Shown here one piece after another: positions 44,160 to 52,228 of a DNA stretch of 64,000 nt. The stretch lies in assembly GCA_965228625.1 (NCBI GenBank), contig OZ245829.1, positions 2,852,001-2,916,000 on the forward strand, written 5' to 3'. Made by a program: the position numbers and the translations under genes. The DNA comes from UBA2767 sp965228625 (GTDB lineage Bacteria > Pseudomonadota > Alphaproteobacteria > Rhizobiales > Methyloligellaceae). Under the pieces are notes generated by a model. The model was not told where the DNA came from. It ran no database searches and was given only the letters and a program-made list of their open reading frames with translations. The first letter of the stretch is position 1. The number at the start of each line of letters is the position of its first letter.

Positions 44160-45488
44160 ATGGCCCGCGAACCAAAACAAAAGTCCCGGCGTGGCGGCGA
44201 CGCCGAAATACCGGCTGCCGACGACTCGGTCGTCCCGATGCGTGACACCAACGCCGCAATGCCGGACAGCTCGCCCGAGCCGGAATCACCCCCGCCGGTA
44301 GAAGATACCGAACTGCTGGAGATGCTCGAGCATCTGAGCAAGACCATCGACACAGCGCACTCCGTCCTCGACGAACAGCACAGGATGGTCGTCGAGGCGA
44401 CTCAACCGCCGATGCCGCACCTGCCGGGCATCGAGCCGGCGCAAATGCCCGCCGAGCCGGCACCATCGCGGTCGGGACCGGTCATCGCCATGGTCACCGC
44501 AGCCGTTTCAGCGGTTCTTGCCATCGGTGCCCTCGGCGCCTGGTGGTTGTTCCTGAACCAGCCGGGCACAACGGCATCGCCGCAGGCCGGAAAGGATGAA
44601 TCGCGGATCGCGAACCTGGATGGATCGGAGGGACGTCCGCTCAGCCCCGAGCCGCCCCTTCCGACGAAGAACCCGGGCCGCCAGATGGTCGCCGAGGTTG
44701 CGGCCGTCCCCGCGCAGCAGCGCCGGCAGTCGGCTCCTTTGGCTGGTACGGTTGATCTGTCGAAAGCGATCGATCGGGCACCGGGTCAACTGACGGACGA
44801 CCGGCGCAGCACGCGGCAGCAAACGGCGAGCATTGCAAGGGAGCCTGCACCGCAACAGCAGGCCGCGGCCGCTCCCCAGGTCCGGGCACCGAGCCCGACT
44901 GCGGCGCCCCAGCGCGTCGCACCACTGGCCGCACCCGCTCCGCAACCCGCGCCGGCTCCCGTTCAGCGCACCGAACCGCAAGCGCCGGTGACACCGCCCA
45001 CGCAAACCGTGCAAACGCCCCGCGTCGAGAACCAGCAGCCGTCCCGCGCACAAGACCAGCCCGCGGCTGCTGCCGCTCCCGCGCCCAGGGACACTAGGGG
45101 CGGGCAGGCGCAACCGACGCAGACCGCCCGGCTCACACCGCAGGAGCCCGAGACATCGAACAAGCTGGCGCCGAAAAAAGCGCTGAGCCCGCTTTCAAGC
45201 GCTCAGGAAAAGAGCATTCTCGATCGCGGCGAAGAAATGAAGAAACTGGGCGATATCGCAGGCGCGCGTCTCGTGCTCGAATATGCCGCATTGCGCGGCA
45301 GCGGTCCGGCCATGTTCTCGCTTGCACAGACATTTGACCCACAGTTTCTCTCGGCACGCGGCGTGATCGGTGTTGCACCGGATGCTTCCGTCGCCCTGAA
45401 GTGGTATCGGCAGGCAGCAAATCTCGGTGTCGCCGCGGCGGATGCGCGCGTGCGGGCGCTCGAGACTCAGACCGGACGGCGACGGTGA
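44160..45488 (+). CDS. membrane protein with Pro/Gln-rich periplasmic linker and Sel1 repeats
   Basis: 442 residues from ATG 44160; the frame opens at 44118 but AREPKQKSRRGGD looks like the natural start. Layout: charged, acidic cytoplasmic part (1-105); one membrane helix (about 112-138, VIAMVTAAVSAVLAIGALGAW); a long Ala/Pro/Gln-rich stretch (about 150-345); and a C-terminal pair of Sel1-like repeats (ARLVLEYAALRGSGPAMFSL, ALKWYRQAANLGVAAADARV). The topology recalls the polar organiser PodJ, which also has a membrane helix, a Pro-rich linker and Sel1 repeats outside, but the long coiled coil is missing. Function unknown. Confidence 0.72.
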   Translation: MAREPKQKSRRGGDAEIPAADDSVVPMRDTNAAMPDSSPEPESPPPVEDTELLEMLEHLSKTIDTAHSVLDEQHRMVVEATQPPMPHLPGIEPAQMPAEPAPSRSGPVIAMVTAAVSAVLAIGALGAWWLFLNQPGTTASPQAGKDESRIANLDGSEGRPLSPEPPLPTKNPGRQMVAEVAAVPAQQRRQSAPLAGTVDLSKAIDRAPGQLTDDRRSTRQQTASIAREPAPQQQAAAAPQVRAPSPTAAPQRVAPLAAPAPQPAPAPVQRTEPQAPVTPPTQTVQTPRVENQQPSRAQDQPAAAAAPAPRDTRGGQAQPTQTARLTPQEPETSNKLAPKKALSPLSSAQEKSILDRGEEMKKLGDIAGARLVLEYAALRGSGPAMFSLAQTFDPQFLSARGVIGVAPDASVALKWYRQAANLGVAAADARVRALETQTGRRR

Positions 45489-45527
45489 CCATCGGGCTCT
45501 GCGTCCGGATTTCCCGGTCCGCGCACG

Positions 45528-46580
45528 TCAGCGCGGCAGCACGACCCAGTAGTCCAGATCGAGGATGACGGGCTCGTCATAGCCATCCTCCTCGGTCCGG
45601 TATGGAAACTCCGTTGCGGCCGTGTTCTTCACGGCCACGGTCCGGACGCGAAGCGCGCCGACGTCCTCGCGTCCCGGAATCTCTTCACGTTCGAGGATTT
45701 CCGACCAGGCATAGACCGTATCGCCCGCAAAGCACGGCGCCACGTGACGTCCGCCGTTGATCGCGGCCACGTGAAACGCGTTCGCCAACCCGTTGAACGA
45801 CAACGCCCGGGCGAGCGAAATCACATGCCCCCCATACATCAGGCGCCGGCCGAAATGGCTGTCCGCCTGCGCATGCGCGTTGAAATGGACCTTTGCCGTG
45901 TTCTGATAGAGCCGCGTCGCGGTTTGATGCTCGGCCTCTTCGATCGTCATGCCGTCCACGTGATCGATCTTTTCCCCGGGCTCGTAGTCGCCCCACATGT
46001 CCGTTGCGCCTGCAAGTGCCGGATCGTAGGCATCGCGCCTTATCGGCGGGAGCCTGTGGGCCAACTGTTCCGGCGCGACCCGTTCCGGCAGTTCCGGAAC
46101 GCTCGCCTCCGGCGCGGGAGCCGAAACGTCGCGCTTGGCAACCATCACCCAACGCACATAGTCGAGCACCGTCTCACCGGTCTGGTTGGTGCCGACGGAG
46201 CGGACATAGACCACGCCGGCCTTGCCGTTCGAGAGCTCGCGAAGGCCGATGACCTCGGACGTGGCGCTCAACGTGTCGCCCGGGAATACGGATTCCACGA
46301 ACCGGCAGTCCGCATAGCCGAGGTTGGCGACGGCGTTCAGCGAAATGTCCGGAACGGTCTTGCCGAACACCATGTTGAAGACAAGGACGTCGTCGACGGG
46401 CGCGGACGGATAGCCAATGTCCATGGCAAAGGTGTCGGCTGACTGCACGGCGAAGCGTGACCCGGTCAGCGCGATGTAAAGCGCGGTATCTCCTTCCGTG
46501 AGCGTCCGCGGTGTCGCATGGACGATCTTCTGACCGAGTGAAAAATCCTCGAAGAAGTTTCCCGCGCTGGTCTTAGACAT
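45528..46580 (-). CDS. mch: mesaconyl-CoA hydratase (double MaoC domain)
   Basis: 350 residues from ATG 46580; upstream codons to 46670 overlap the neighbouring unit and have no family support. Two hot-dog MaoC halves: GNFFEDFSLGQKIVHATPRT with DTALYIALTGSRFA in the first, and HFNAHAQADSHFGRRLMYGGH in the second. In the ethylmalonyl-CoA pathway the enzyme hydrates mesaconyl-C1-CoA to beta-methylmalyl-CoA. It lies next to a CoA-ester lyase, which supports this reading. Other MaoC-type hydratases cannot be fully excluded. Confidence 0.83.
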   Translation of the reverse strand: MSKTSAGNFFEDFSLGQKIVHATPRTLTEGDTALYIALTGSRFAVQSADTFAMDIGYPSAPVDDVLVFNMVFGKTVPDISLNAVANLGYADCRFVESVFPGDTLSATSEVIGLRELSNGKAGVVYVRSVGTNQTGETVLDYVRWVMVAKRDVSAPAPEASVPELPERVAPEQLAHRLPPIRRDAYDPALAGATDMWGDYEPGEKIDHVDGMTIEEAEHQTATRLYQNTAKVHFNAHAQADSHFGRRLMYGGHVISLARALSFNGLANAFHVAAINGGRHVAPCFAGDTVYAWSEILEREEIPGREDVGALRVRTVAVKNTAATEFPYRTEEDGYDEPVILDLDYWVVLPR

Positions 46581-46593
46581 GGGGGAAACTGCT

Positions 46594-46986
46594 CTAGAGC
46601 CCGGGACCGCGGCCGCTCGGCGCGATATCCTGGCCGAACCCAATGACGTGGCCGTCGAGATCACGGACATCGATCTCGCGGCAGCCGTAGTCGGTGTTTT
46701 CCGGGCCGCGGATGATCTCGACGCCGCGCGCCTTCAATTCGGCCATATAGCCGTCCACGTCATCCACATAGACATAGGCCGCCCAGTACTGATTGACCGG
46801 CAAGGGGCCCTCCTCGCGTTGCTGGTCCAGGAATATCGTCACCGTTTCACGGCCGACGATGCAGAAACAGGGTGGTTCGCCCCACATATTCGCGCTCGTG
46901 AAGCCGAGTTTCTCGGTATAGAACGCGGCCGATTTCACCACATCCCGCACCTGCAGGATGGGCGCGGACCTCACAAGATTGACCAT
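46594..46986 (-). CDS. VOC-superfamily (glyoxalase/bleomycin-resistance-like) protein
   Basis: 130 residues from ATG 46986, with GGAG six bases upstream (a GTG at 46998 is alternative). A typical pair of beta-alpha-beta-beta-beta units: APILQVRDVVKSAAFYTEKLGF and AYVYVDDVDGYMAELKARGV, ending REIDVRDLDGHVIGFGQDI. The substrate is not readable; candidates range from a metabolite epimerase to a detoxifying enzyme. It lies between the mesaconyl-CoA hydratase and CoA-lyase genes, 13 and 27 bp away, so it is probably co-transcribed. Confidence 0.75.
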   Translation of the reverse strand: MVNLVRSAPILQVRDVVKSAAFYTEKLGFTSANMWGEPPCFCIVGRETVTIFLDQQREEGPLPVNQYWAAYVYVDDVDGYMAELKARGVEIIRGPENTDYGCREIDVRDLDGHVIGFGQDIAPSGRGPGL

Positions 46987-47013
46987 GCGTTGCTCCACTT
47001 CCCTCGTGCCGGC

Positions 47014-47901
47014 TCAGACCGCATCCGCCGAGATGGCGTCGGCAATGGCGACGGTGCGCCTGGCGATGTCCAGATGCAGCAGCTCGACCATCTTCCCCTC
47101 GATGGTTATGACGCCCTTTTTGGCGTTCGCCGGCATATCGAACGCCGCGATCACCTTACGTGACCAGTCGATGTCCTCTTCACTCGGCGAGAAGACGTCA
47201 TTGCACGGACCGATCTGGTTCGGATGAATGAGCGTCTTTCCGTCCATACCGAGATCGCGCCCCTGGACGCATTCGCGCCGAAACCCGTCCTCGTCGCGGA
47301 AGTTGTTGTACACGCCGTCGAGAATGTCGAGGCCAAAGGCGCGCGCCGCAACGACGCACTGCGACAGCCACGCCAGCATGGGCAGACGGTCGGGTGTGAG
47401 CACCGCCCGCGTTTCCTTGGCGAGATCGTTGGTCCCCAGCAGCAGCACGGTCACCGGGTAGCGGTCCGCGGGCCCGGCTGCGGCGATCTCGTGCACATCC
47501 AGGATCGCGCGCGGCGTCTCGATCATCGCCCAGATTCCGGTTTCAGCGGGCGCGCCGCCCTCGTCCAGCACCGCGCGGATTGCGGCGAGCTGATCGACGG
47601 ACTCCACCTTGGGAACGCAGACCGCATCGGCGCCGGAGGCCGCCGCGGCCAGAATGTCGTCCCTGCCCCACTCCGTGTTGAGGCCGTTCACGCGAATGAG
47701 TACCTCGCGCCGTCCGTAGCCGCCGCTACGCACGGCGGCGGCCGCCTTTGCGCGCGCTTCCGCTTTCGCGTCCGGTGCAACCGAGTCTTCCAGATCGACA
47801 ATCACCGCATCGATGTCGAGGGACTTCGCCTTCTCCAGCGCGCGGTCGTTGGACGCGGGCATGTAGAGCGCGCTGCGGCGCGGCCGATTTTGTTCTGCCA
47901 T
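47014..47901 (-). CDS. CoA-ester lyase/thioesterase, CitE/HpcH family (Mcl2-like)
   Basis: 295 residues from ATG 47901 (GAGAG upstream). HpcH/HpaI aldolase fold: RPRRSALYMPASNDRALEKA, VIVDLEDSVAPDAKAEARA, IWAMIETPRAIL, LLLGTNDLAKETR and KTLIHPNQIGPCNDVF. The N-terminal style matches (3S)-malyl-CoA thioesterase (Mcl2) better than malyl-CoA lyase Mcl1. With the adjacent hydratase, a role in the ethylmalonyl-CoA/malyl-CoA branch is likely. Exact reaction is inference. Confidence 0.8.
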   Translation of the reverse strand: MAEQNRPRRSALYMPASNDRALEKAKSLDIDAVIVDLEDSVAPDAKAEARAKAAAAVRSGGYGRREVLIRVNGLNTEWGRDDILAAAASGADAVCVPKVESVDQLAAIRAVLDEGGAPAETGIWAMIETPRAILDVHEIAAAGPADRYPVTVLLLGTNDLAKETRAVLTPDRLPMLAWLSQCVVAARAFGLDILDGVYNNFRDEDGFRRECVQGRDLGMDGKTLIHPNQIGPCNDVFSPSEEDIDWSRKVIAAFDMPANAKKGVITIEGKMVELLHLDIARRTVAIADAISADAV

Positions 47902-48037
47902 TACACTCTCTTGCTTAATTCCTGTATGAATGCGACACGGAATGTGTCGCCGCGGTGCGCGGAACATAGCCGAGGGAACAGCGAAGGGCCATGCTCCGGT
48001 CGCGGCTGAACCTAATCGAAATCGGATCGTAACGTCC

Positions 48038-48871
48038 ATGAGCACAGTTCTGTGCCTATCGTCTCAGGTGGCTCGCGGTTTCGTCGGCGGCAGCGCGATG
48101 CGTATCGCGCTGCAGAGGATGCGACATGACTGCTGGCTATTGCCGACGGTCATTCTGTCGAACCATCCGGCGCATGCGCGTTTCGCGGGGGAGCAGGTTC
48201 CCATCGGCCGGTTGCGGGCCATGCTGGAAGCGCTCGACGCCAATGGCTGGCTCGAGGAGGTGGACGCCGTCATCGCCGGATACATGCCGAGCCCCGAGCA
48301 CGTGACGTTCACCGCCCAGGCCTTCGAGTTCGTCTGCAACCGAAATCCGGAAGTGCTGTGCGTTTGCGATCCGATCCTCGGGGATGATCCGGGCGGCCTG
48401 TACATTGACGATGAGTCCGCCAACGCCGTGCGTGAGGAACTTGTTCCGAAAGCGGACATCGTCACGCCGAACCGGTTCGAGCTCGAGTGGCTTACCGGGA
48501 TGAAGGCGCGACGCGCAAAGAAGGCCTTGGCCTCGGCGCAAAGCCTTGCCGCGCCGACGGTCCTGGTGACATCGCTGACGGGCGAGGATGTCTCCTCGAT
48601 GGTGAACCTCGTGGTCGACGACAAAACCGTTGCCGCGACGACTGTTCCGAAACGCAAACATGCACCGCACGGCGTGGGCGATCTGATGAGTGCTCTGCTG
48701 CTGGGAGGGATCCTCGACGGGGCCGGCGTGTCGGAGGCCCTGGCGGCCGCGACCGGCAGGGTGCAGGCGGCGCTTGAGCTGAGCGACGGCTCCGACGAGC
48801 TCCGGCTGGTTACCGCGCCCGAGTGGTTCGAGGCCGAACCCTGGCCCGTCGAAACGCCTGAATCGAAGTAA
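48038..48871 (+). CDS. pdxY: pyridoxal kinase
   Basis: ATP-dependent kinase salvaging pyridoxal to PLP, 277 residues from ATG 48038. Ribokinase-like fold: LCLSSQVARGFVGGSAMRIAL, NHPAHARFAGEQVP, CDPILGDDPGGLYI, IVTPNRFELEWLTG, and the anion-hole motif HAPHGVGDLMSALLLGG with catalytic Asp. Divergent from the CoA-lyase gene across 136 bp. Local PLP enzymes (the class III enzyme at 52 kb and others) use its product, though no direct link is shown. Confidence 0.9.
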   Translation: MSTVLCLSSQVARGFVGGSAMRIALQRMRHDCWLLPTVILSNHPAHARFAGEQVPIGRLRAMLEALDANGWLEEVDAVIAGYMPSPEHVTFTAQAFEFVCNRNPEVLCVCDPILGDDPGGLYIDDESANAVREELVPKADIVTPNRFELEWLTGMKARRAKKALASAQSLAAPTVLVTSLTGEDVSSMVNLVVDDKTVAATTVPKRKHAPHGVGDLMSALLLGGILDGAGVSEALAAATGRVQAALELSDGSDELRLVTAPEWFEAEPWPVETPESK

Positions 48872-48939
48872 AGCCTTCGTCCGTTCTTCCCGAAATCGGC
48901 CCGGAATCCAATTCAGTTCCTGTGCCGGTGTCATATACA

Positions 48940-48953
48940 CGGTCAATTGACCG
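48940..48953. promoter_or_regulatory. 14-bp perfect palindrome, possible operator
   Basis: CGGTCAATTGACCG is perfectly self-complementary. It lies 123-136 bp upstream of the membrane protein at 49076, in the only promoter-sized gap before that pair, so it may bind a dimeric regulator. No regulator gene is nearby. Confidence 0.45.
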
Positions 48954-49075
48954 CCATACTTCACAGGTCATTATAAGCTGGTGGAACTGGAAGGCACCGC
49001 GCGCGCCGACCGGTTTTTTCGCGCATATTCGTACAAGATGACGGAATGCGCGCGGTACAGGGAGTGCAGGGAAAC

Positions 49076-50335
49076 ATGTCACAGGCGTTGCGCGGCGGGC
49101 TGAACCGCCTCGAGATCACGACCAAGATCACGCTTGCGGTTCTGGCGCTGGCGAGTGGCGTCTACACCTATCTCGGCGTGCGCGGGCTGTTGTCGGGCAC
49201 ATCGAGCCTCGTGTTTTTCGGCGCGATCATCTACTCCGCCGCCGTGTCGGTCGGCATTTACGCGTTCTGGTCCTACATGATCCGCTTCCTGCCGCATGTG
49301 CGCCATGCGGATGCGCGGCGCATGCTTTACGGCGCCATGGCCCTCGGCGCGGCGATGATCATCGCCATGTCGTCATGGCTCAACGCCGCGGCGCTCGCCG
49401 GCTCGGCGGCGCTGGCGCAGCACATGGCCATCGCCACCGAGCGGTATCAGCAGACGCTTGATCAGGCGCACAACACGGCGCTTGCAGCCCAGGGGCTGCT
49501 GCCGGACATCCAGCTCGCGTCGCAACGCTTTGCCCGGCTGGCCGATCAGGAGCGCGAAACCGGCGCGCTCACCGGAACCTCGGGCAGCGGCACGGTCGTG
49601 CAGCTTCTGACCCAGATGTCCAACCAGCTCAACGGCTTGGCCGATGAGGTGCGCGAGTCCCGCACGCAGGTGCGCTCGTTGTTCGAACAGGGCGGCCAGC
49701 ATCTGGCGAAAATGCGCCAGATCGTTTCGTCCACGGGACCGATCGAACCGCGCCGCAATGCGTTCGCCGAGGAGGCGGTGGCGCTCACCGGCGCCATTGC
49801 CGGTCTGAACCAGACCTCCATCGCGCCTGCCGTGAAACGGGCGGCGCAGGATTTGAGCCGGTCGTTCATCGCGCCGGTCGCCGGCGGCAGCACGGCCTCG
49901 CTCGCCGCGCGGCAAACGGAAATCGTGGGAAACGTCGAGCGCGCCATCAAGGAACAGAGCAAGGCGCTGTCCGAGGCGGCGGACGAGATCCTGCAGCGTC
50001 CCCAGGCGAAGCCGATCCGCTTCACGCCGTTGTCGACCCCCGAGGCGGTGCTGCTCTATGCGGGGGATTTCCTGCCGAGCTGGGCAGGCGCCATCTCGAT
50101 CGACCTGCTGCCCGCCGTGCTGATCATGGTTCTGTGCATCGTTCAGGCGGTGATCCGGCGCGAGGAAGGTGACGACCACGAGGACCATGCGGTCACCGCG
50201 GCGGACATGCGGCGCGCGATGCGGGTCTATCAACGCCTCGGCGAAGAGTCCGAAGAGAAGGACCAGGCGGCGGAAGACGACAAGCCCGCGCCGCCACGTG
50301 TCGAAACGCTCCCTTCCGCGCGGAACAGGCCCTAG
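49076..50335 (+). CDS. multi-pass membrane protein with long helical extracytoplasmic region, function unknown
   Basis: 419 residues from ATG 49076, with AGGGA shortly upstream; the frame opens at 49046. Three helices near the N-terminus (about 20-40, 46-70, 84-113) and one near 340-365 (IDLLPAVLIMVLCIVQAVI) frame about 225 residues rich in Ala, Gln, Leu and Glu. This region is probably coiled or helical (QQTLDQAHNTALAAQGLLPD, AAQDLSRSFIAP, ERAIKEQSKALSEAADEIL). The C-terminal 55 residues are highly charged. No family recognised. It ends 3 bp before the ClpP-like gene, so the two form a unit. Confidence 0.7.
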   Translation: MSQALRGGLNRLEITTKITLAVLALASGVYTYLGVRGLLSGTSSLVFFGAIIYSAAVSVGIYAFWSYMIRFLPHVRHADARRMLYGAMALGAAMIIAMSSWLNAAALAGSAALAQHMAIATERYQQTLDQAHNTALAAQGLLPDIQLASQRFARLADQERETGALTGTSGSGTVVQLLTQMSNQLNGLADEVRESRTQVRSLFEQGGQHLAKMRQIVSSTGPIEPRRNAFAEEAVALTGAIAGLNQTSIAPAVKRAAQDLSRSFIAPVAGGSTASLAARQTEIVGNVERAIKEQSKALSEAADEILQRPQAKPIRFTPLSTPEAVLLYAGDFLPSWAGAISIDLLPAVLIMVLCIVQAVIRREEGDDHEDHAVTAADMRRAMRVYQRLGEESEEKDQAAEDDKPAPPRVETLPSARNRP

Positions 50336-50338
50336 GCA

Positions 50339-51175
50339 ATGTTCAGCAATCGGGACACGCCGGGCCGCCTTGAGGCCCTGATCAACGCGATCCCCGAAGG
50401 CGCGGTTCTGCGCGGCGTGTTCGCCGCGCTTCTGACCGCGACGATTGTTCTGTTCGCGCTGGATTTCCGCGAGCTCCTGCAGCGCGACGACGAGCTTTCG
50501 CTGCTGGAAACCAATACCGAACCGGTGGAGATGGCGCGGCCGCAGGAGAACGATCACGTGCGTCCCTACCTTCCGCGCACCATGCCCGTGGCGCCCGGCA
50601 GCCGGAGAGAGCTCGTGCTTCCTGGGCACTCCAAACCGGTCGATGCGAAGGTGATGCAGGAGGACATGGTGTTCCGGCTCGGCGCCAAGGGACACGCCTC
50701 CGCGGTCGGGCTGATCAAGCCGGGGACGTCGAAGGCCTTCGACCGCTTTCTGGCGAAGCACAAGGACAAGGTGAAGCGCATCGCCCTGCACTCTCCCGGC
50801 GGCTCCGTGTCCGATGCGCTCGACATGGCGCGCACGATCCGCAAGCGGAAACTCATGACTTATGTTCCCGACGACGGATACTGCGCCTCGTCATGTCCGC
50901 TCGTCTTTGCCGGCGGCATCAAGCGCGTGGCCGGCAAGAAGGCGTGGATCGGCGTGCACCGGGTCTATACCCTCAAGAGCGCCATCGGTACGCTGCAGGA
51001 AGGGATGGCCGCGGCCCAGCAGATTTCGGCGCGGTGCCAGAACTTTCTGATCGAGATGGAAGTCTCGCCGCGCGTGTGGATTCACGCCATGACCACGCCG
51101 AAGGAACGCCTGTACGTTTTCACGCCCAAGGAACTGACCGAGCTCAAACTGGCGACCAAGGTCACCAAAAGCTGA
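50339..51175 (+). CDS. membrane-tethered ClpP-like serine protease-fold protein
   Basis: 278 residues. One membrane helix near residues 22-42 (GVFAALLTATIVLFALDF) puts the rest in the periplasm. The C-terminal half has ClpP/crotonase-like motifs: RIALHSPGGSVSDALDMA (oxyanion loop), GYCASSCPLVFAGG with the candidate nucleophile Ser near 184, and WIGVHRVY with the candidate His near 206. Similar predicted periplasmic proteins are grouped as COG3904. Substrate unknown. It starts 3 bp after the helical membrane protein, its likely partner, and converges on the dehydrogenase gene. Confidence 0.75.
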   Translation: MFSNRDTPGRLEALINAIPEGAVLRGVFAALLTATIVLFALDFRELLQRDDELSLLETNTEPVEMARPQENDHVRPYLPRTMPVAPGSRRELVLPGHSKPVDAKVMQEDMVFRLGAKGHASAVGLIKPGTSKAFDRFLAKHKDKVKRIALHSPGGSVSDALDMARTIRKRKLMTYVPDDGYCASSCPLVFAGGIKRVAGKKAWIGVHRVYTLKSAIGTLQEGMAAAQQISARCQNFLIEMEVSPRVWIHAMTTPKERLYVFTPKELTELKLATKVTKS

Positions 51176-51178
51176 GAG

Positions 51179-52213
51179 CTACGGTTGTTTTCTCCCGGCG
51201 ATGGCCACGCCGTGACGTTGCGAGGTCAGGCGCGGGTCCTGCGATTTTATGAGAACCGGCGCCCCGCGAAGAAGCTCGTCGCAGCGTGCCAGCGTGTCGG
51301 CGGTGAGTCGATTGATCGCCTCGCGGGTGAAAAAGGTCAGGTGCGGCGTGAGGATGACGTTGTCCATCTCGAAAAGATCCCGCAAAGCATGATCCGCCTT
51401 GTCGAGCGGCTCGTCGCGAAACACGTCGAGCGCGGCGCCGGCGATCGCACCGGATCTCAGGGCGTCGAGAAGAGCCGTTTCATCCAGGATTGCGCCGCGC
51501 GCGGTGTTGATAAGGAAGGCGGACGGTTTCATGGCGGCCAGTTCGTCCGCCCCGATCAGGCCGTGCGTCTCCGGGTTCAGGACGGCATGGATCGAGACGA
51601 AATCGCACTCGCCCAGCATGGCGCGCAGGTCGTCTCGTTTCTCCGCCCCGGCCGCCTTCACGGCCTCCGCCGGCGTCCGCGGGCTGTATGCGAGAACGCG
51701 CATGTTGAAACCGCGCCCGGCCATGCGGGCCATGCTCGTTCCGATGCGGCCCAGGCCGACGAGACCAAGGGTTTTTTCGGAAAGATCCGACGCGAGCCAT
51801 CGGCCTTCCGGCCAGGCCCAACCCTCGCTGTCCATCGCCTTTTGCAGGGGCCGCAGTTTCTTCGCCAGCGCGATCGTCAGCGCGAAGGCGCCCTCGGCGA
51901 CCGTTTCCTCGGCGTAGGCCGGGACATTGACGACCGGAATCCTGCGTACCTTGGCCGTATCGATGTCGATGGCGTCGATGCCGACGCCGTATTTGACGAT
52001 GCCCTTGAGCTGCCGCGCGCCTTCAAGAACCTCGGAGGTGATCGGCGTGTAGCACATCAGCAGCAGGTCCGCGTCCCGCGCCGCGTCGCGTAGGCGTTCC
52101 TGGCTGACGCCGTCCGGCAAGAGGACAAGCTCGCCCCGTTCGCGCAGGGCCGCGTCAAGGCCGGGGCATTCCAGTTCCGCGTCGGTGCGGATGATCTTCA
52201 CGGGCGCGGTCAT
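51179..52213 (-). CDS. D-2-hydroxyacid dehydrogenase (NAD-dependent)
   Basis: 344 residues. Rossmann motif LGLVGLGRIGTSMARMAGRG near residue 150; catalytic Arg in NTARGAILDETALL, Glu in DVFRDEPLD and His in VILTPHLTFFTREA. Family members reduce 2-keto acids such as phosphoglycerate, glyoxylate or hydroxypyruvate. The specificity cannot be told. It begins 15 bp after the class III PLP enzyme and is almost certainly co-transcribed with it, so it may process that enzyme's product. Confidence 0.87.
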   Translation of the reverse strand: MTAPVKIIRTDAELECPGLDAALRERGELVLLPDGVSQERLRDAARDADLLLMCYTPITSEVLEGARQLKGIVKYGVGIDAIDIDTAKVRRIPVVNVPAYAEETVAEGAFALTIALAKKLRPLQKAMDSEGWAWPEGRWLASDLSEKTLGLVGLGRIGTSMARMAGRGFNMRVLAYSPRTPAEAVKAAGAEKRDDLRAMLGECDFVSIHAVLNPETHGLIGADELAAMKPSAFLINTARGAILDETALLDALRSGAIAGAALDVFRDEPLDKADHALRDLFEMDNVILTPHLTFFTREAINRLTADTLARCDELLRGAPVLIKSQDPRLTSQRHGVAIAGRKQP

Positions 52214-52228
52214 GAATGCGCGCCTGGG

